Source: Dyella_A sp049445995
Lineage (GTDB): Bacteria > Pseudomonadota > Gammaproteobacteria > Xanthomonadales > Rhodanobacteraceae
Direction of reading: 5' to 3'
NCBI RefSeq assembly: GCF_049445995.1
Contig: NZ_JBMSDZ010000001.1
Span: 62,001 to 126,000, forward strand
DNA length: 64,000 bases
Shown here: in pieces, positions 1-8,176 of the stretch
Layout: each line of letters starts with the position of its first letter
Position numbering within the stretch: position 1 is the stretch's first letter
Made by a program: the position numbers and the translations under genes
The notes under the pieces: model-generated
The model's database searches: none
What the model was told of the DNA's origin: nothing
What the model saw: only the letters and a program-made list of their open reading frames with translations

Positions 1-327
1 TTCCGCCGAACATCCCTTGGTCAGGTAGCCCAGCGCTCCGGCGTCCAGCAGGCGCTTGGGAAAGCGGGCGTCGTCCACCACCGTCACGATCACGATGCGG
101 GTATGCAACTTGGACCGGACCACGCGTTCGGTGAGTTCGATGCCGCTCATGCCGGGCATGTGCACATCCACGAGGGCAATGTCCGGGGCCAGCGTGCGAA
201 TCAGGCGCAAGCCCTCCTCTGCCGTGCCCACCTCGCCGCGAATGCGTATATCCGGCTGTTGCTGCAGGATCATTCTGAAACCGGTACGCACCAGTTCGTG
301 ATCGTCCACCAAGACAATATTGATCAC
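1..327 (-). CDS. gacA: GacA/UvrY-type response regulator (5' part, runs off window)
   Basis: The first 109 codons are present; the C-terminal output domain lies outside the window. A GTG start at 327 is chosen because AGGAGG sits 7 bases upstream. The visible part is a complete receiver domain: acidic pair D8-D9, probable phospho-acceptor D54 in LVDVHMPG, the VTV switch strand, and a GALGYLTKG segment typical of the GacA/UvrY branch of the NarL/FixJ family. In that family a LuxR-type HTH follows, and the protein, activated by a GacS/BarA-type kinase, switches on small RNAs that titrate CsrA. csrA itself lies at 2666-2872. The family assignment is from residue patterns; the GacA role is inference. 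Confidence 0.8.
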   Translation of the reverse strand, partial: MINIVLVDDHELVRTGFRMILQQQPDIRIRGEVGTAEEGLRLIRTLAPDIALVDVHMPGMSGIELTERVVRSKLHTRIVIVTVVDDARFPKRLLDAGALGYLTKGCSAE

Positions 328-648
328 TTCATACCCTCCTTGGGTGATGACGGCAGCAACGCCCGCGGCGCCTGCCCATGATAGGCGCGTTCGCGCCCGC
401 TGACAGCCTGGACCCGGCAGCCCGGGCTCTTCCCTTACCCGGCAGCCCGGGCTCTTCCCTTGCATGTCGAAGACGGCAGGCCTGCTTCCCACACCCCCTG
501 CGGCCGGACCTGCCACGGCCAGCTTGCCATGACCGCAGCCAGGTCGCCGTCAGAACATGCCTACACACAGTGTGCGCGCAGGTCGGACTTGCACACCGGT
601 TTTGCGCCGTGGGCCGGCAGAAAATGCAGACCGTGGCCGGGCAGCGGC
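328..648. other. intergenic stretch without a convincing gene
   Basis: Several open frames overlap here on both strands, but they have arginine/proline-rich translations typical of shadow frames in GC-rich DNA and none has a good ribosome binding site. The only clear structure is the 25-bp tandem duplication at 412-461. The promoter of the gacA-like gene presumably lies here. Confidence 0.5.
412..461. repeat. 25-bp perfect tandem duplication
   Basis: Bases 412-436 and 437-461 are identical. Each unit contains CCCGGCAGCCCGGG followed by CTCTTCCCTT. There are only two copies in the intergenic region ahead of the gacA-like gene, and no function is evident. Confidence 0.9.
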
Positions 649-852
649 TCAATCGTCGGCAAGCGGGTCCAGCCCCTGGCGTCTGGCCATTTCGTCGCCG
701 CGACGGGTTCGTGCGTCGGAGCACCAGGACACGAGATCATTCCGAATCACGCCTGTCGCTTGCGATACAGGAAAATCCTTGCGAGCCCCCAGCATCCCTG
801 CAAACAACCGCAGTCCGCGTCGCAACGCGAAGTGCGCATTCATCGTTTGCAT
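649..852 (-). CDS. small conserved-looking hypothetical protein (67 aa)
   Basis: The ATG at 852 is preceded by GGAG 7 bases upstream. The 67-residue product starts MQTMNAHFALRRGLR, is basic in its first half, contains a single WC pair, and ends in an acidic LADD. No known domain is recognised. Amino-acid composition is balanced, unlike the overlapping frames, which favours a real gene. It runs toward the gacA-like gene, separated by about 320 bp. An internal ATG at 843 is an alternative start. Confidence 0.45.
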   Translation of the reverse strand: MQTMNAHFALRRGLRLFAGMLGARKDFPVSQATGVIRNDLVSWCSDARTRRGDEMARRQGLDPLADD

Positions 853-983
853 GTGGCATCTCCACAGCTGCCCCTGCGCAGCCGCGGACAGGTTAGCAAA
901 TCCTTCACGCCGGCTGCACGCCGCGCTGCACCGGGCCATCCCGGCCGCGTATCATGAGGAAATCCCCTGCACGCACGAGTCCC

Positions 984-1679
984 ATGTTCAAAACCTGCCT
1001 GCTGTCCCTGCTGATGATCGTTCCCGCTGCGCTGAACGCCCAGGGTGCGCCGAAGAATCCTCCCGCTGCGCCAGCACCGGCGCCACAGGTCGTCCTGCAC
1101 ACCACCCAGGGCGACATCACGCTGGAGCTTTATCCGGACAAATCGCCCAAGAGCGTGGCGAATTTCCTGCAGTACGTGCGCGACGGTTTCTATGCCGGCA
1201 CGGTTTTTCACCGCGTGATTCCGGGCTATCTCGTTCAGGGCGGCCTCTATACGCGGGACCTGCAACCACGGCGCACCCGGCCCGCCATCGCCAGCGAGGC
1301 GGACAACGGCCTGTCCAATGTACGTGGCACGGTAGCGGTTGCCCGCGGCGCGGATCCGAATTCGGGCACGTCGCAGTTCTTCTTCAATCTCGTGGACAAT
1401 CGCCGGCTGGATTTCGTGGGCAGCCAGAGCGGACTGACCTGGGGTTATGCCGTCTTTGGCAAAGTGGTCAAAGGCATGGACGTCGTGGACAAGATCGCTG
1501 CCCTGCCAACGCGTGCACTTGGCCCGTTCGCCGGTGATGTTCCCAACCCCATCGTGGTGATCACCGGCGCCGAGGTTGTGGGCGAGCCCTCGCCCGCTGT
1601 CGTGGACAGCAAGATCCCATCCGCAGCCACCGGCGCGAAGGCCAAGCCGGCCGAGGCCAAGTCCGGCGGCAAGCACTGA
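984..1679 (+). CDS. secreted peptidyl-prolyl cis-trans isomerase, cyclophilin type
   Basis: Cyclophilins isomerise Xaa-Pro bonds during protein folding. Starting at 984 the product is 231 aa with a signal peptide (hydrophobic LLSLLMIVPAALNA, likely cut after AQG), so it should act in the periplasm. After a short Pro/Ala linker come the cyclophilin landmarks VANFLQYV, FHRVIPGYLVQGG and SGTSQFFFNLVDN. The C-terminal 30 residues are Lys/Ala-rich and outside the fold. An upstream ATG at 954 would add ten residues before the signal peptide and is less likely. It lies 4 bp ahead of lpxH, probably in one transcript. Confidence 0.9.
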   Translation: MFKTCLLSLLMIVPAALNAQGAPKNPPAAPAPAPQVVLHTTQGDITLELYPDKSPKSVANFLQYVRDGFYAGTVFHRVIPGYLVQGGLYTRDLQPRRTRPAIASEADNGLSNVRGTVAVARGADPNSGTSQFFFNLVDNRRLDFVGSQSGLTWGYAVFGKVVKGMDVVDKIAALPTRALGPFAGDVPNPIVVITGAEVVGEPSPAVVDSKIPSAATGAKAKPAEAKSGGKH

Positions 1680-1683
1680 CGCG

Positions 1684-2412
1684 ATGGCAACTGTGCTCAT
1701 TTCGGACCTGCACCTGGACGACAGCCGGCCGCACATCACCACACTCTTCGAACGGTTGCTCGCTGGCCGGGAAGTGCGCTCGGCACAGGCGCTCTACATT
1801 CTTGGCGATCTCGTGGAAGCCTGGATCGGCGATGATGACGATGCGCACTTGCCCGCGCGCATCGCGGCCGCCACACGCGCGGTGAGCGACGCCGGTGTCC
1901 GGGTGTATTTCATGGCGGGCAACCGCGACTTCCTGCTCGGCGAGTCGTTCGCACGCCGCGCCGGCCTGACCCTGCTCGACGACGGCACGGTGCATGACAT
2001 CGAAGGGCGCCGCACGCTGCTGATGCACGGCGACGTGCTGTGCACCGATGACAGTGCGTACCAGGCCGTCCGCAGGCAGGTGCGTCAATCGCAGTGGCAG
2101 GCGCAGATTCTGGGCATGCCGCTCGATGCCCGTCGCGCTTTTTCCGCCAAGGCCCGCGAAGACAGCCGCGCGCATACAGGCAGTAGCGGGGAAGCCATCA
2201 TGGACGTCAATGCCGACGCCGTCGCCGAAGCCATGCGCAACGCCGGCGTCACCCGGTTGATTCATGGTCACACGCATCGTCCGGCCATCCATCGCTTCGA
2301 TCTGGACGGCCAACCGGCCGAGCGCATCGTGCTGGGCGACTGGTATGCGCAGGGTTCGCTGCTGCGCGTGACGCGCCAGGCCATCGAGCTGTCAGGCCTG
2401 CCCATCTCCTGA
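1684..2412 (+). CDS. lpxH: UDP-2,3-diacylglucosamine diphosphatase LpxH
   Basis: LpxH hydrolyses UDP-2,3-diacylglucosamine to lipid X and UMP at the inner membrane, step 4 of lipid A synthesis. The 242-aa length fits the family. The calcineurin-like metallophosphoesterase residues are visible in order: D8 and H10 (SDLHLDD), D42 (ILGDLVEAW), N80-R81 (AGNRDF), H115 (MHGD) and the late HGHTHRP pair. The ATG at 1684 is used because the frame opens earlier only inside the cyclophilin gene. The cyclophilin-lpxH pairing is common in gammaproteobacteria. A strong hairpin follows at 2461-2505. Confidence 0.95.
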   Translation: MATVLISDLHLDDSRPHITTLFERLLAGREVRSAQALYILGDLVEAWIGDDDDAHLPARIAAATRAVSDAGVRVYFMAGNRDFLLGESFARRAGLTLLDDGTVHDIEGRRTLLMHGDVLCTDDSAYQAVRRQVRQSQWQAQILGMPLDARRAFSAKAREDSRAHTGSSGEAIMDVNADAVAEAMRNAGVTRLIHGHTHRPAIHRFDLDGQPAERIVLGDWYAQGSLLRVTRQAIELSGLPIS

Positions 2413-2460
2413 GCGAAATACGCGCTGCGACAGTTGTGTTGCGCGATCCGGAACGGCATT

Positions 2461-2505
2461 CCAGAAACGCAAAACGCCCCGCGAAGGGGCGTTTTGCGTT
2501 TCTGG
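2461..2505. terminator. 20-bp perfect hairpin shared by lpxH and tRNA-Ser(GCU)
   Basis: Arms 2461-2480 and 2486-2505 are perfectly complementary with a 5-base loop. The core CGCCCC/GGGGCG is flanked by A- and T-runs (AAAA/TTTT), so it can act on transcripts from both strands. The outermost three bases on the tRNA side are the CCA end of the tRNA gene, so the stem base-pairs the mature tRNA 3' terminus. Confidence 0.85.
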
Positions 2506-2595
2506 CGGAGAGAGAGGGATTCGAACCCTCGATAAGGCTTTTGACCCTATACTCCCTTAGCAGGGGAGCCCCTTCGGCCTCTCGGGCATCTCTCC
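2503..2595 (-). tRNA. tRNA-Ser(GCU)
   Basis: The 93-nt class II tRNA has acceptor stem GGAGAGA/TCTCTCC, D-loop region GCCCGAGAGGC, anticodon loop CTGCTAA (anticodon GCT), a long variable arm, T-loop GGTTCGAATCC and encoded CCA. It reads serine AGC/AGU codons. It lies downstream of csrA on the same strand, 70 bp after the csrA stop codon. Confidence 0.97.
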
Positions 2596-2665
2596 GTATT
2601 TGTCCGCATTGCTGCGGAGCCGGCAAGCATACCGACCGACGTGGTCGAGGTAAAGCCTCGAGTTC

Positions 2666-2872
2666 CTACTCGGCGGTATTCTCGCCCGAACCCAGGTTGC
2701 CGGACTCGTTCTCGCCCTTGATCCGCTGGTAGATTTCTTCGCGATGCACCGAGACGTTCTTGGGCGCATTGATGCCAATACGCACCTGGTTGCCCTTGAC
2801 GCCGAGAACGGTGACGGTCACCTCGTCACCGATCATCAGGGTTTCACCGACCCGACGGGTCAGAATCAACAT
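2666..2872 (-). CDS. csrA: carbon storage regulator CsrA
   Basis: CsrA is a dimeric RNA-binding translational regulator that binds GGA motifs near ribosome binding sites. The start MLILTRRVGETLMIGDEV and the middle RIGINAPKNVSVHREEIY are near-identical to characterised CsrA/RsmA. The product is 68 aa, with a short Gly/Asn/Glu tail beyond the usual 61 aa. It sits downstream of alaS on the same strand, as in E. coli and Xanthomonas. A GacA-type regulator at the left edge of the window fits a Gac/Csr circuit, although no antagonist small RNA was recognised here. Confidence 0.97.
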   Translation of the reverse strand: MLILTRRVGETLMIGDEVTVTVLGVKGNQVRIGINAPKNVSVHREEIYQRIKGENESGNLGSGENTAE

Positions 2873-3129
2873 GATTTGCTACTCCATAGAATGGTGTGGT
2901 TACAGGCCATCTGGCTGACGAGACCTCACCCCTGAGTCCGCCAACAGTTCGACGACAGTTTCCGTCGAAGGCCTTTCCGCCTTCCCCGGCTTCAGCCAAG
3001 GCGAACAACGTGCCCCGGCAGGCAGCACCATCGCAACGAGTGGCACTGGCAATCCGTTGATACTAGCCGAGCGTCGCCGAACCGCGCAATCGGCCTTTGA
3101 TTGAAAGCGCGGCCGTTCAGCGAGAGGCC
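2873..3129. other. csrA upstream region
   Basis: This 257-bp gap between the alaS stop and csrA start holds no believable gene; the open frames have shadow-type composition. It should carry the csrA promoters. No terminator hairpin with a T-run was seen after alaS. Confidence 0.4.
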
Positions 3130-5766
3130 TCAACTGGCCAGACGCTCACCGACCCATGCCGGCAAGGCATTCAACAGGCCGGGCAACTGCGGCGCATCTT
3201 GACCGCCGCCCTGCGCCATGTCCGGCCGCCCACCGCCCTTGCCGTCGATCTGGGCCGCGACATAGGCCACCACGTCGCCAGCCTTGATGCGACCCAGCGC
3301 CTTGCCGTGCACGCCGGCCACCAGCGAGGCGCGACCGTCCGCCGTACCGGCCAGCAGCACCACGCAGTCGCCCAGCTGCTGTTTGAGCTGGTCGATGCTG
3401 TCGCGCAGGGCCTTGGCATCGAGCCCTTCCAGCCGCGCGGCGACCACCTTGATGCCGTCGACCACCTGCGCCGAACTGGCCAGGTCGACCGTAGCCGAAC
3501 CCGCCGCCTTGGCGCGCAGGGACTCCAGTTCGCGCTCGAGCTTCTTCTGCCGGTCGAACAACTGGCGCAGCTTGTCGACCACCTCGTCGCCATGGCCCGA
3601 GAGCAGCTGCGCCAGTTCGCCCAGTCGACGCTCCTCGTCTGCCACGTAGGCCAGCGCACCGGCGCCGGTGACCGCCTCGATACGACGCACCCCGGAAGAC
3701 ACGCCGGACTCGCTGACGATCTTGAACAGGCCGATGTCACCGGTGCGGCCCACGTGCGTGCCGCCACACAGCTCGGTGGAGAATTCACCCATCTTGAGCA
3801 CGCGCACTTCGTCGCCGTATTTCTCGCCGAACAGCGCCATGGCACCGAAGGCGATCGCCTCGTCGTAGGCCATGTTGTGGACTTCGGCCGGTGCATTGCG
3901 GCGCACCTGGGCATTCACCAGCGTTTCGACCTCGGCCAGCTCCTCGCGGCTCATCGGCTTGAAATGGGCAAAGTCGAAGCGCAGGCGCTCCGGTGCCACC
4001 AGCGAGCCCTTCTGCATCACGTGGTCCCCAAGCACCCTGCGCAACGCCGCGTGCAGCAGGTGGGTGGCCGAATGGTTCAGCACGACCGCTTGCCGGCGTG
4101 CCTCGTCCACCTGTGCGGTCACGACATCGCCACGGCGCAGCGGCTGGGCCCCGCGCCAGGTGCCGGCATGACCGAAGAACACGCCGCCCATCTTGAGCGT
4201 GTCGGAGACCTCGAAGCGACCGGCCGCCGCAGCCAGCACACCGGTATCGCCCACCTGGCCGCCGGACTCGGCGTAGAACGGCGTGCGGTCGAGAATGACC
4301 AGCCCGTCCTCGCCCTCGGCCAGCCGATCGAACTGCTTGCCGCCACGCACGATGCCGACCACCGTCGCGCCCTCGATCCGAAGCGCGTCGTAACCGAGAA
4401 ACGCCGTGGGCTGCAGTTGGCTGGCGAGATCGGCCGGCATCAGGCCCCTGGCTTCGAACCTGCCGGCGGCGCGGGCGCGCTCGCGCTGCTCGTTCATGGC
4501 CTGCTCGAAGCCGGCCATGTCGACTTCCATGCCGCGTTCGCGCGCGATGTCGGCGGTGAGGTCGACCGGGAAGCCGTAGGTGTCGTACAGGCGAAAAGCG
4601 TCGACGCCGGGAATCGTCTTCCCGGATTTGCCGGCCACCTCGTCGAACACGCGCATGCCGTGCTCCAGCGTCTCGCCGAAGCGCTGCTCCTCGGTGCGCA
4701 GCGCGTCCTCGATGAACGCCTGCTTCGACGCCAGTTCGGGATAGGCCTCGCCCATCTCGGCCACCAGCGGCGCCACCATCTTCCAGAAGAAATCGCCGCG
4801 CACGCCCAGCATCCAGCCGTGGCGCAGGGCCCGACGGATGATCCGGCGCAGCACGTAGCCGCGGCCCTCGTTGGACGGCAGCACGCCGTCGACGATCAGG
4901 AACGCGCAGGCGCGGATGTGGTCGGCGATCACCCGCAGCGACTTGTTGGCGAGATCCGCCGTGCCGGTGCACTCCCCGGCCTTGCGGATCAGGCGCTCGA
5001 ACAGGTCGATCTCGTAGTTCGAATGCACGTGCTGCAGCACGGCGGCGAGGCGCTCCAGGCCCATGCCGGTATCCACGCACGGTGCCGGCAGCGGGCTCAG
5101 CGTGCCGTCCGGCGCGCGGTCGAACTGCATGAACACCAGGTTCCAGATCTCGATGTAGCGGTCGCCGTCCTCGTCCGGCGAACCGGGCGGGCCGCCGGCC
5201 ACGTCCGGGCCGTGGTCGTAGAAAATCTCGGTGCACGGACCGCAGGGACCGGTGTCGGCCATCTGCCAGAAGTTGTCCGAGGCGAACGGCGCGCCCTTGT
5301 TGTCGCCGACGCGCACGATGCGCTCGGCCGGCACGCCGACCTCCTTGTTCCAGATGCCGAAGGCCTCGTCATCGGTGTGGTAGACGGTGACCCACAGCTT
5401 GTCCGCCGGCAGCCTGAGGACGTCGGTGAGCAGCTCCCACGCCCACACGATCGCCTCGCGCTTGAAGTAGTCGCCGAACGACCAGTTGCCCAGCATTTCG
5501 AAGAACGTGTGATGGCGCGCGGTGTAGCCCACGGCGTCCAGGTCGTTGTGCTTGCCGCCGGCGCGCAGGCAGCGCTGCACGTCGGCCGCACGTGCGTACG
5601 GCAGCTTCTCGCTGCCCAGGAACACGTTCTTGAACGGCACCATGCCCGAGTTGGTGAACAGCAGCGTCGGGTCGCTGGACGGCACCAGCGAGGCGGACGG
5701 CACGATCGCGTGGTCCTTGGCGCGGAAGAATTCGAGGAAGGCGGTACGGATCTCGGCGGTTTTCAT
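3130..5766 (-). CDS. alaS: alanyl-tRNA synthetase
   Basis: AlaS charges tRNA-Ala in the cytoplasm and clears mischarged Ser/Gly. The start MKTAEIRTAFLEFF at 5766 is the conserved family start, 25 codons inside the longer open frame. The product is 878 aa, the usual length. The class II catalytic core shows HHTFFEMLGNWSFGDYF and GPCGPCTEIFYDHG; the editing domain has HSATHLLH and the zinc-binding ELCGGTHV; the C-terminal C-Ala domain follows. It lies between recX and csrA on the same strand, the classical recA-recX-alaS-csrA order. Confidence 0.98.
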   Translation of the reverse strand: MKTAEIRTAFLEFFRAKDHAIVPSASLVPSSDPTLLFTNSGMVPFKNVFLGSEKLPYARAADVQRCLRAGGKHNDLDAVGYTARHHTFFEMLGNWSFGDYFKREAIVWAWELLTDVLRLPADKLWVTVYHTDDEAFGIWNKEVGVPAERIVRVGDNKGAPFASDNFWQMADTGPCGPCTEIFYDHGPDVAGGPPGSPDEDGDRYIEIWNLVFMQFDRAPDGTLSPLPAPCVDTGMGLERLAAVLQHVHSNYEIDLFERLIRKAGECTGTADLANKSLRVIADHIRACAFLIVDGVLPSNEGRGYVLRRIIRRALRHGWMLGVRGDFFWKMVAPLVAEMGEAYPELASKQAFIEDALRTEEQRFGETLEHGMRVFDEVAGKSGKTIPGVDAFRLYDTYGFPVDLTADIARERGMEVDMAGFEQAMNEQRERARAAGRFEARGLMPADLASQLQPTAFLGYDALRIEGATVVGIVRGGKQFDRLAEGEDGLVILDRTPFYAESGGQVGDTGVLAAAAGRFEVSDTLKMGGVFFGHAGTWRGAQPLRRGDVVTAQVDEARRQAVVLNHSATHLLHAALRRVLGDHVMQKGSLVAPERLRFDFAHFKPMSREELAEVETLVNAQVRRNAPAEVHNMAYDEAIAFGAMALFGEKYGDEVRVLKMGEFSTELCGGTHVGRTGDIGLFKIVSESGVSSGVRRIEAVTGAGALAYVADEERRLGELAQLLSGHGDEVVDKLRQLFDRQKKLERELESLRAKAAGSATVDLASSAQVVDGIKVVAARLEGLDAKALRDSIDQLKQQLGDCVVLLAGTADGRASLVAGVHGKALGRIKAGDVVAYVAAQIDGKGGGRPDMAQGGGQDAPQLPGLLNALPAWVGERLAS

Positions 5767-5849
5767 GCGGGCTTCTGGCGATGGGGCCATCGAAAAATCC
5801 GATGGCTGAAACAAGGCCACGCCGCGGCGACGCCGCGTCAACCAATGCC

Positions 5850-6335
5850 TCAGTCGTCGCCGGCGTCATCCACTTCGGCGTGGGTAACATTCCGTACTGT
5901 GGCGGCGGAAAAGCCGCGACGCAAGAGGAACTGCGCCCGCTTGGCGCGTTCGGCATGGTCGGCGGCAGGCTTGCTGCCATAGCGCTTGCGCAGCTGACCG
6001 GCGGCGCTGGCCAGCCAGTCGGTGTCGGCCTCCTCCAGCAGCTGGCGGATGGTGGCGTCGTCCACGCCGTGGGTCTTCAGTTCCATGCGGATGCGCACCG
6101 GGCCGTAGCCCTGGCCGGCGCGATTGCGCACCAGCATGCCGGCGAAGCGCTCATCGTCCTGGTAGCGCTGCTCGCCCAGGCGGTCGAGTGCGGCGGTGGC
6201 CTCGTCCGGCTCGTAGCCGCCCTGCCCCAGCTTGCGCTTCAGCTCGCGCCGGGACTGCTCCCGACGCGCCAGCAGGCCCAGCGCCTTGTCATAGGCGCTG
6301 GGCCTGGGGCGATCGTTGTCGTTGCGCCGCTTCAT
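5850..6335 (-). CDS. recX: RecX, regulator of RecA
   Basis: RecX binds RecA filaments and limits their extension. The 161-aa product has the RecX landmarks: AYDKALGLLARREQSRREL near the N-terminus, LGEQRYQDDERFA in the middle, GYGPVRIRMELKTHGVDD, and a basic C-terminal helical repeat with RRGFSAATVRNV. The ATG at 6335 is chosen because residues upstream of it in the open frame do not match the family. It begins 34 bp after the recA stop, so co-transcription with recA is likely. Confidence 0.95.
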   Translation of the reverse strand: MKRRNDNDRPRPSAYDKALGLLARREQSRRELKRKLGQGGYEPDEATAALDRLGEQRYQDDERFAGMLVRNRAGQGYGPVRIRMELKTHGVDDATIRQLLEEADTDWLASAAGQLRKRYGSKPAADHAERAKRAQFLLRRGFSAATVRNVTHAEVDDAGDD

Positions 6336-6369
6336 CCGTGCCGGAACGCGGGGCGCGGATCGGCCCGCA

Positions 6370-7407
<1,038 letters not shown>

Positions 7408-7573
7408 CGTGGGAGTCCTGCGGTAGCGGTAAGAGGAGGAGGCTGGAACGACAGCCCACATGATGCCCCGGGGCAATCTCATGGGCTGCGATAAACCGGA
7501 CAGGGAGTATCCCATACCGGTCAAGCCGATCCCGCGGGCGCGACCGCCCGTCCGGCGGCCGGCCCGCGCCGGC

Positions 7574-8083
7574 TCAGTCCGTCAGCTCCCTGCCCAGGCC
7601 GTCGAGGGCTGCGGCCACGGTCTGACGGCGGATCGCATCGCGATCGCCCTGGAAATGGAACAGCCGCGCGTGGGCGTAACCGCCGCGGCGCTTCCAGCCG
7701 ATCCACACGGTGCCGACCGGCTTCTCGTCGGTGCCTCCCGACGGCCCGGCGATGCCGGTCACCGCCACCGCGGCGCCCGCACCGAAGCGCGCCAGCGCGC
7801 CGGAGACCATCTCCAGCACGGTTTCCTCGCTCACCGCACCGGCGCGTTCGAGCGTGCGCGGATTGACGCCCAGCAGCGCCTCCTTCGCCTCGTAGCTGTA
7901 GGTGACCACGCCGGCGTCGAACCAGGCCGAGCTGCCGGGCAGATCGGTCAGCACCTTGGCGATGAAGCCGCCGGTGCATGATTCGGCCGTCACCAACATC
8001 AGTTTGCGCTCACGCATGAGTGCGGCAACGTCCTCGCCGAGCTGGCGCAGTTGCGCATCGGTAGGAACGGACGACGACTCCAT
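7574..8083 (-). CDS. pncC: nicotinamide-nucleotide amidohydrolase (CinA C-terminal type)
   Basis: PncC deamidates NMN to NaMN in the pyridine-nucleotide cycle. The 169-aa single-domain protein shows the family signature TAESCTGGFIAKVLTD near residues 32-47, with the predicted catalytic serine in ESCTGG, then VVTYSYEAKEALLGV, GAVSEETV, AVAVTGIAGPSGGTDEKPVGTVWIG and a terminal DAIRRQTVAAAL helix. It lacks the N-terminal COG1058 domain of full-length CinA. It is divergent from mutS (93-bp gap) and precedes recA on the same strand; the pncC-recA proximity is widespread in gammaproteobacteria. Confidence 0.93.
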   Translation of the reverse strand: MESSSVPTDAQLRQLGEDVAALMRERKLMLVTAESCTGGFIAKVLTDLPGSSAWFDAGVVTYSYEAKEALLGVNPRTLERAGAVSEETVLEMVSGALARFGAGAAVAVTGIAGPSGGTDEKPVGTVWIGWKRRGGYAHARLFHFQGDRDAIRRQTVAAALDGLGRELTD

Positions 8084-8176
8084 GCGAGACTCCCGGGCTT
8101 GAACGAAGCGCCGCTTCCGGCGCGAAGCCTCCCGTTCTACCCGTTCCGCGCGACCGAGCCAAGACCCGCCCCACGC

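Noticed and set aside
2900..3133. 77-codon frame between csrA and alaS
   Set aside because: It overlaps the alaS end, has no ribosome binding site and an Arg/Pro/Ser composition typical of shadows.
3097..5982. 961-codon open frame on the plus strand opposite alaS
   Set aside because: It is the antisense shadow of alaS in GC-rich DNA: His/Gln/Leu/Val-rich composition, no ribosome binding site, and alaS is certain.
7408..7573. SOS box upstream of recA
   Set aside because: GGGAGTATCCC at 7503-7513 is a small palindrome, but it does not fit the CTG-N10-CAG or the Xanthomonas-type TTAG-N6-TACTA LexA sites, so no operator is claimed.
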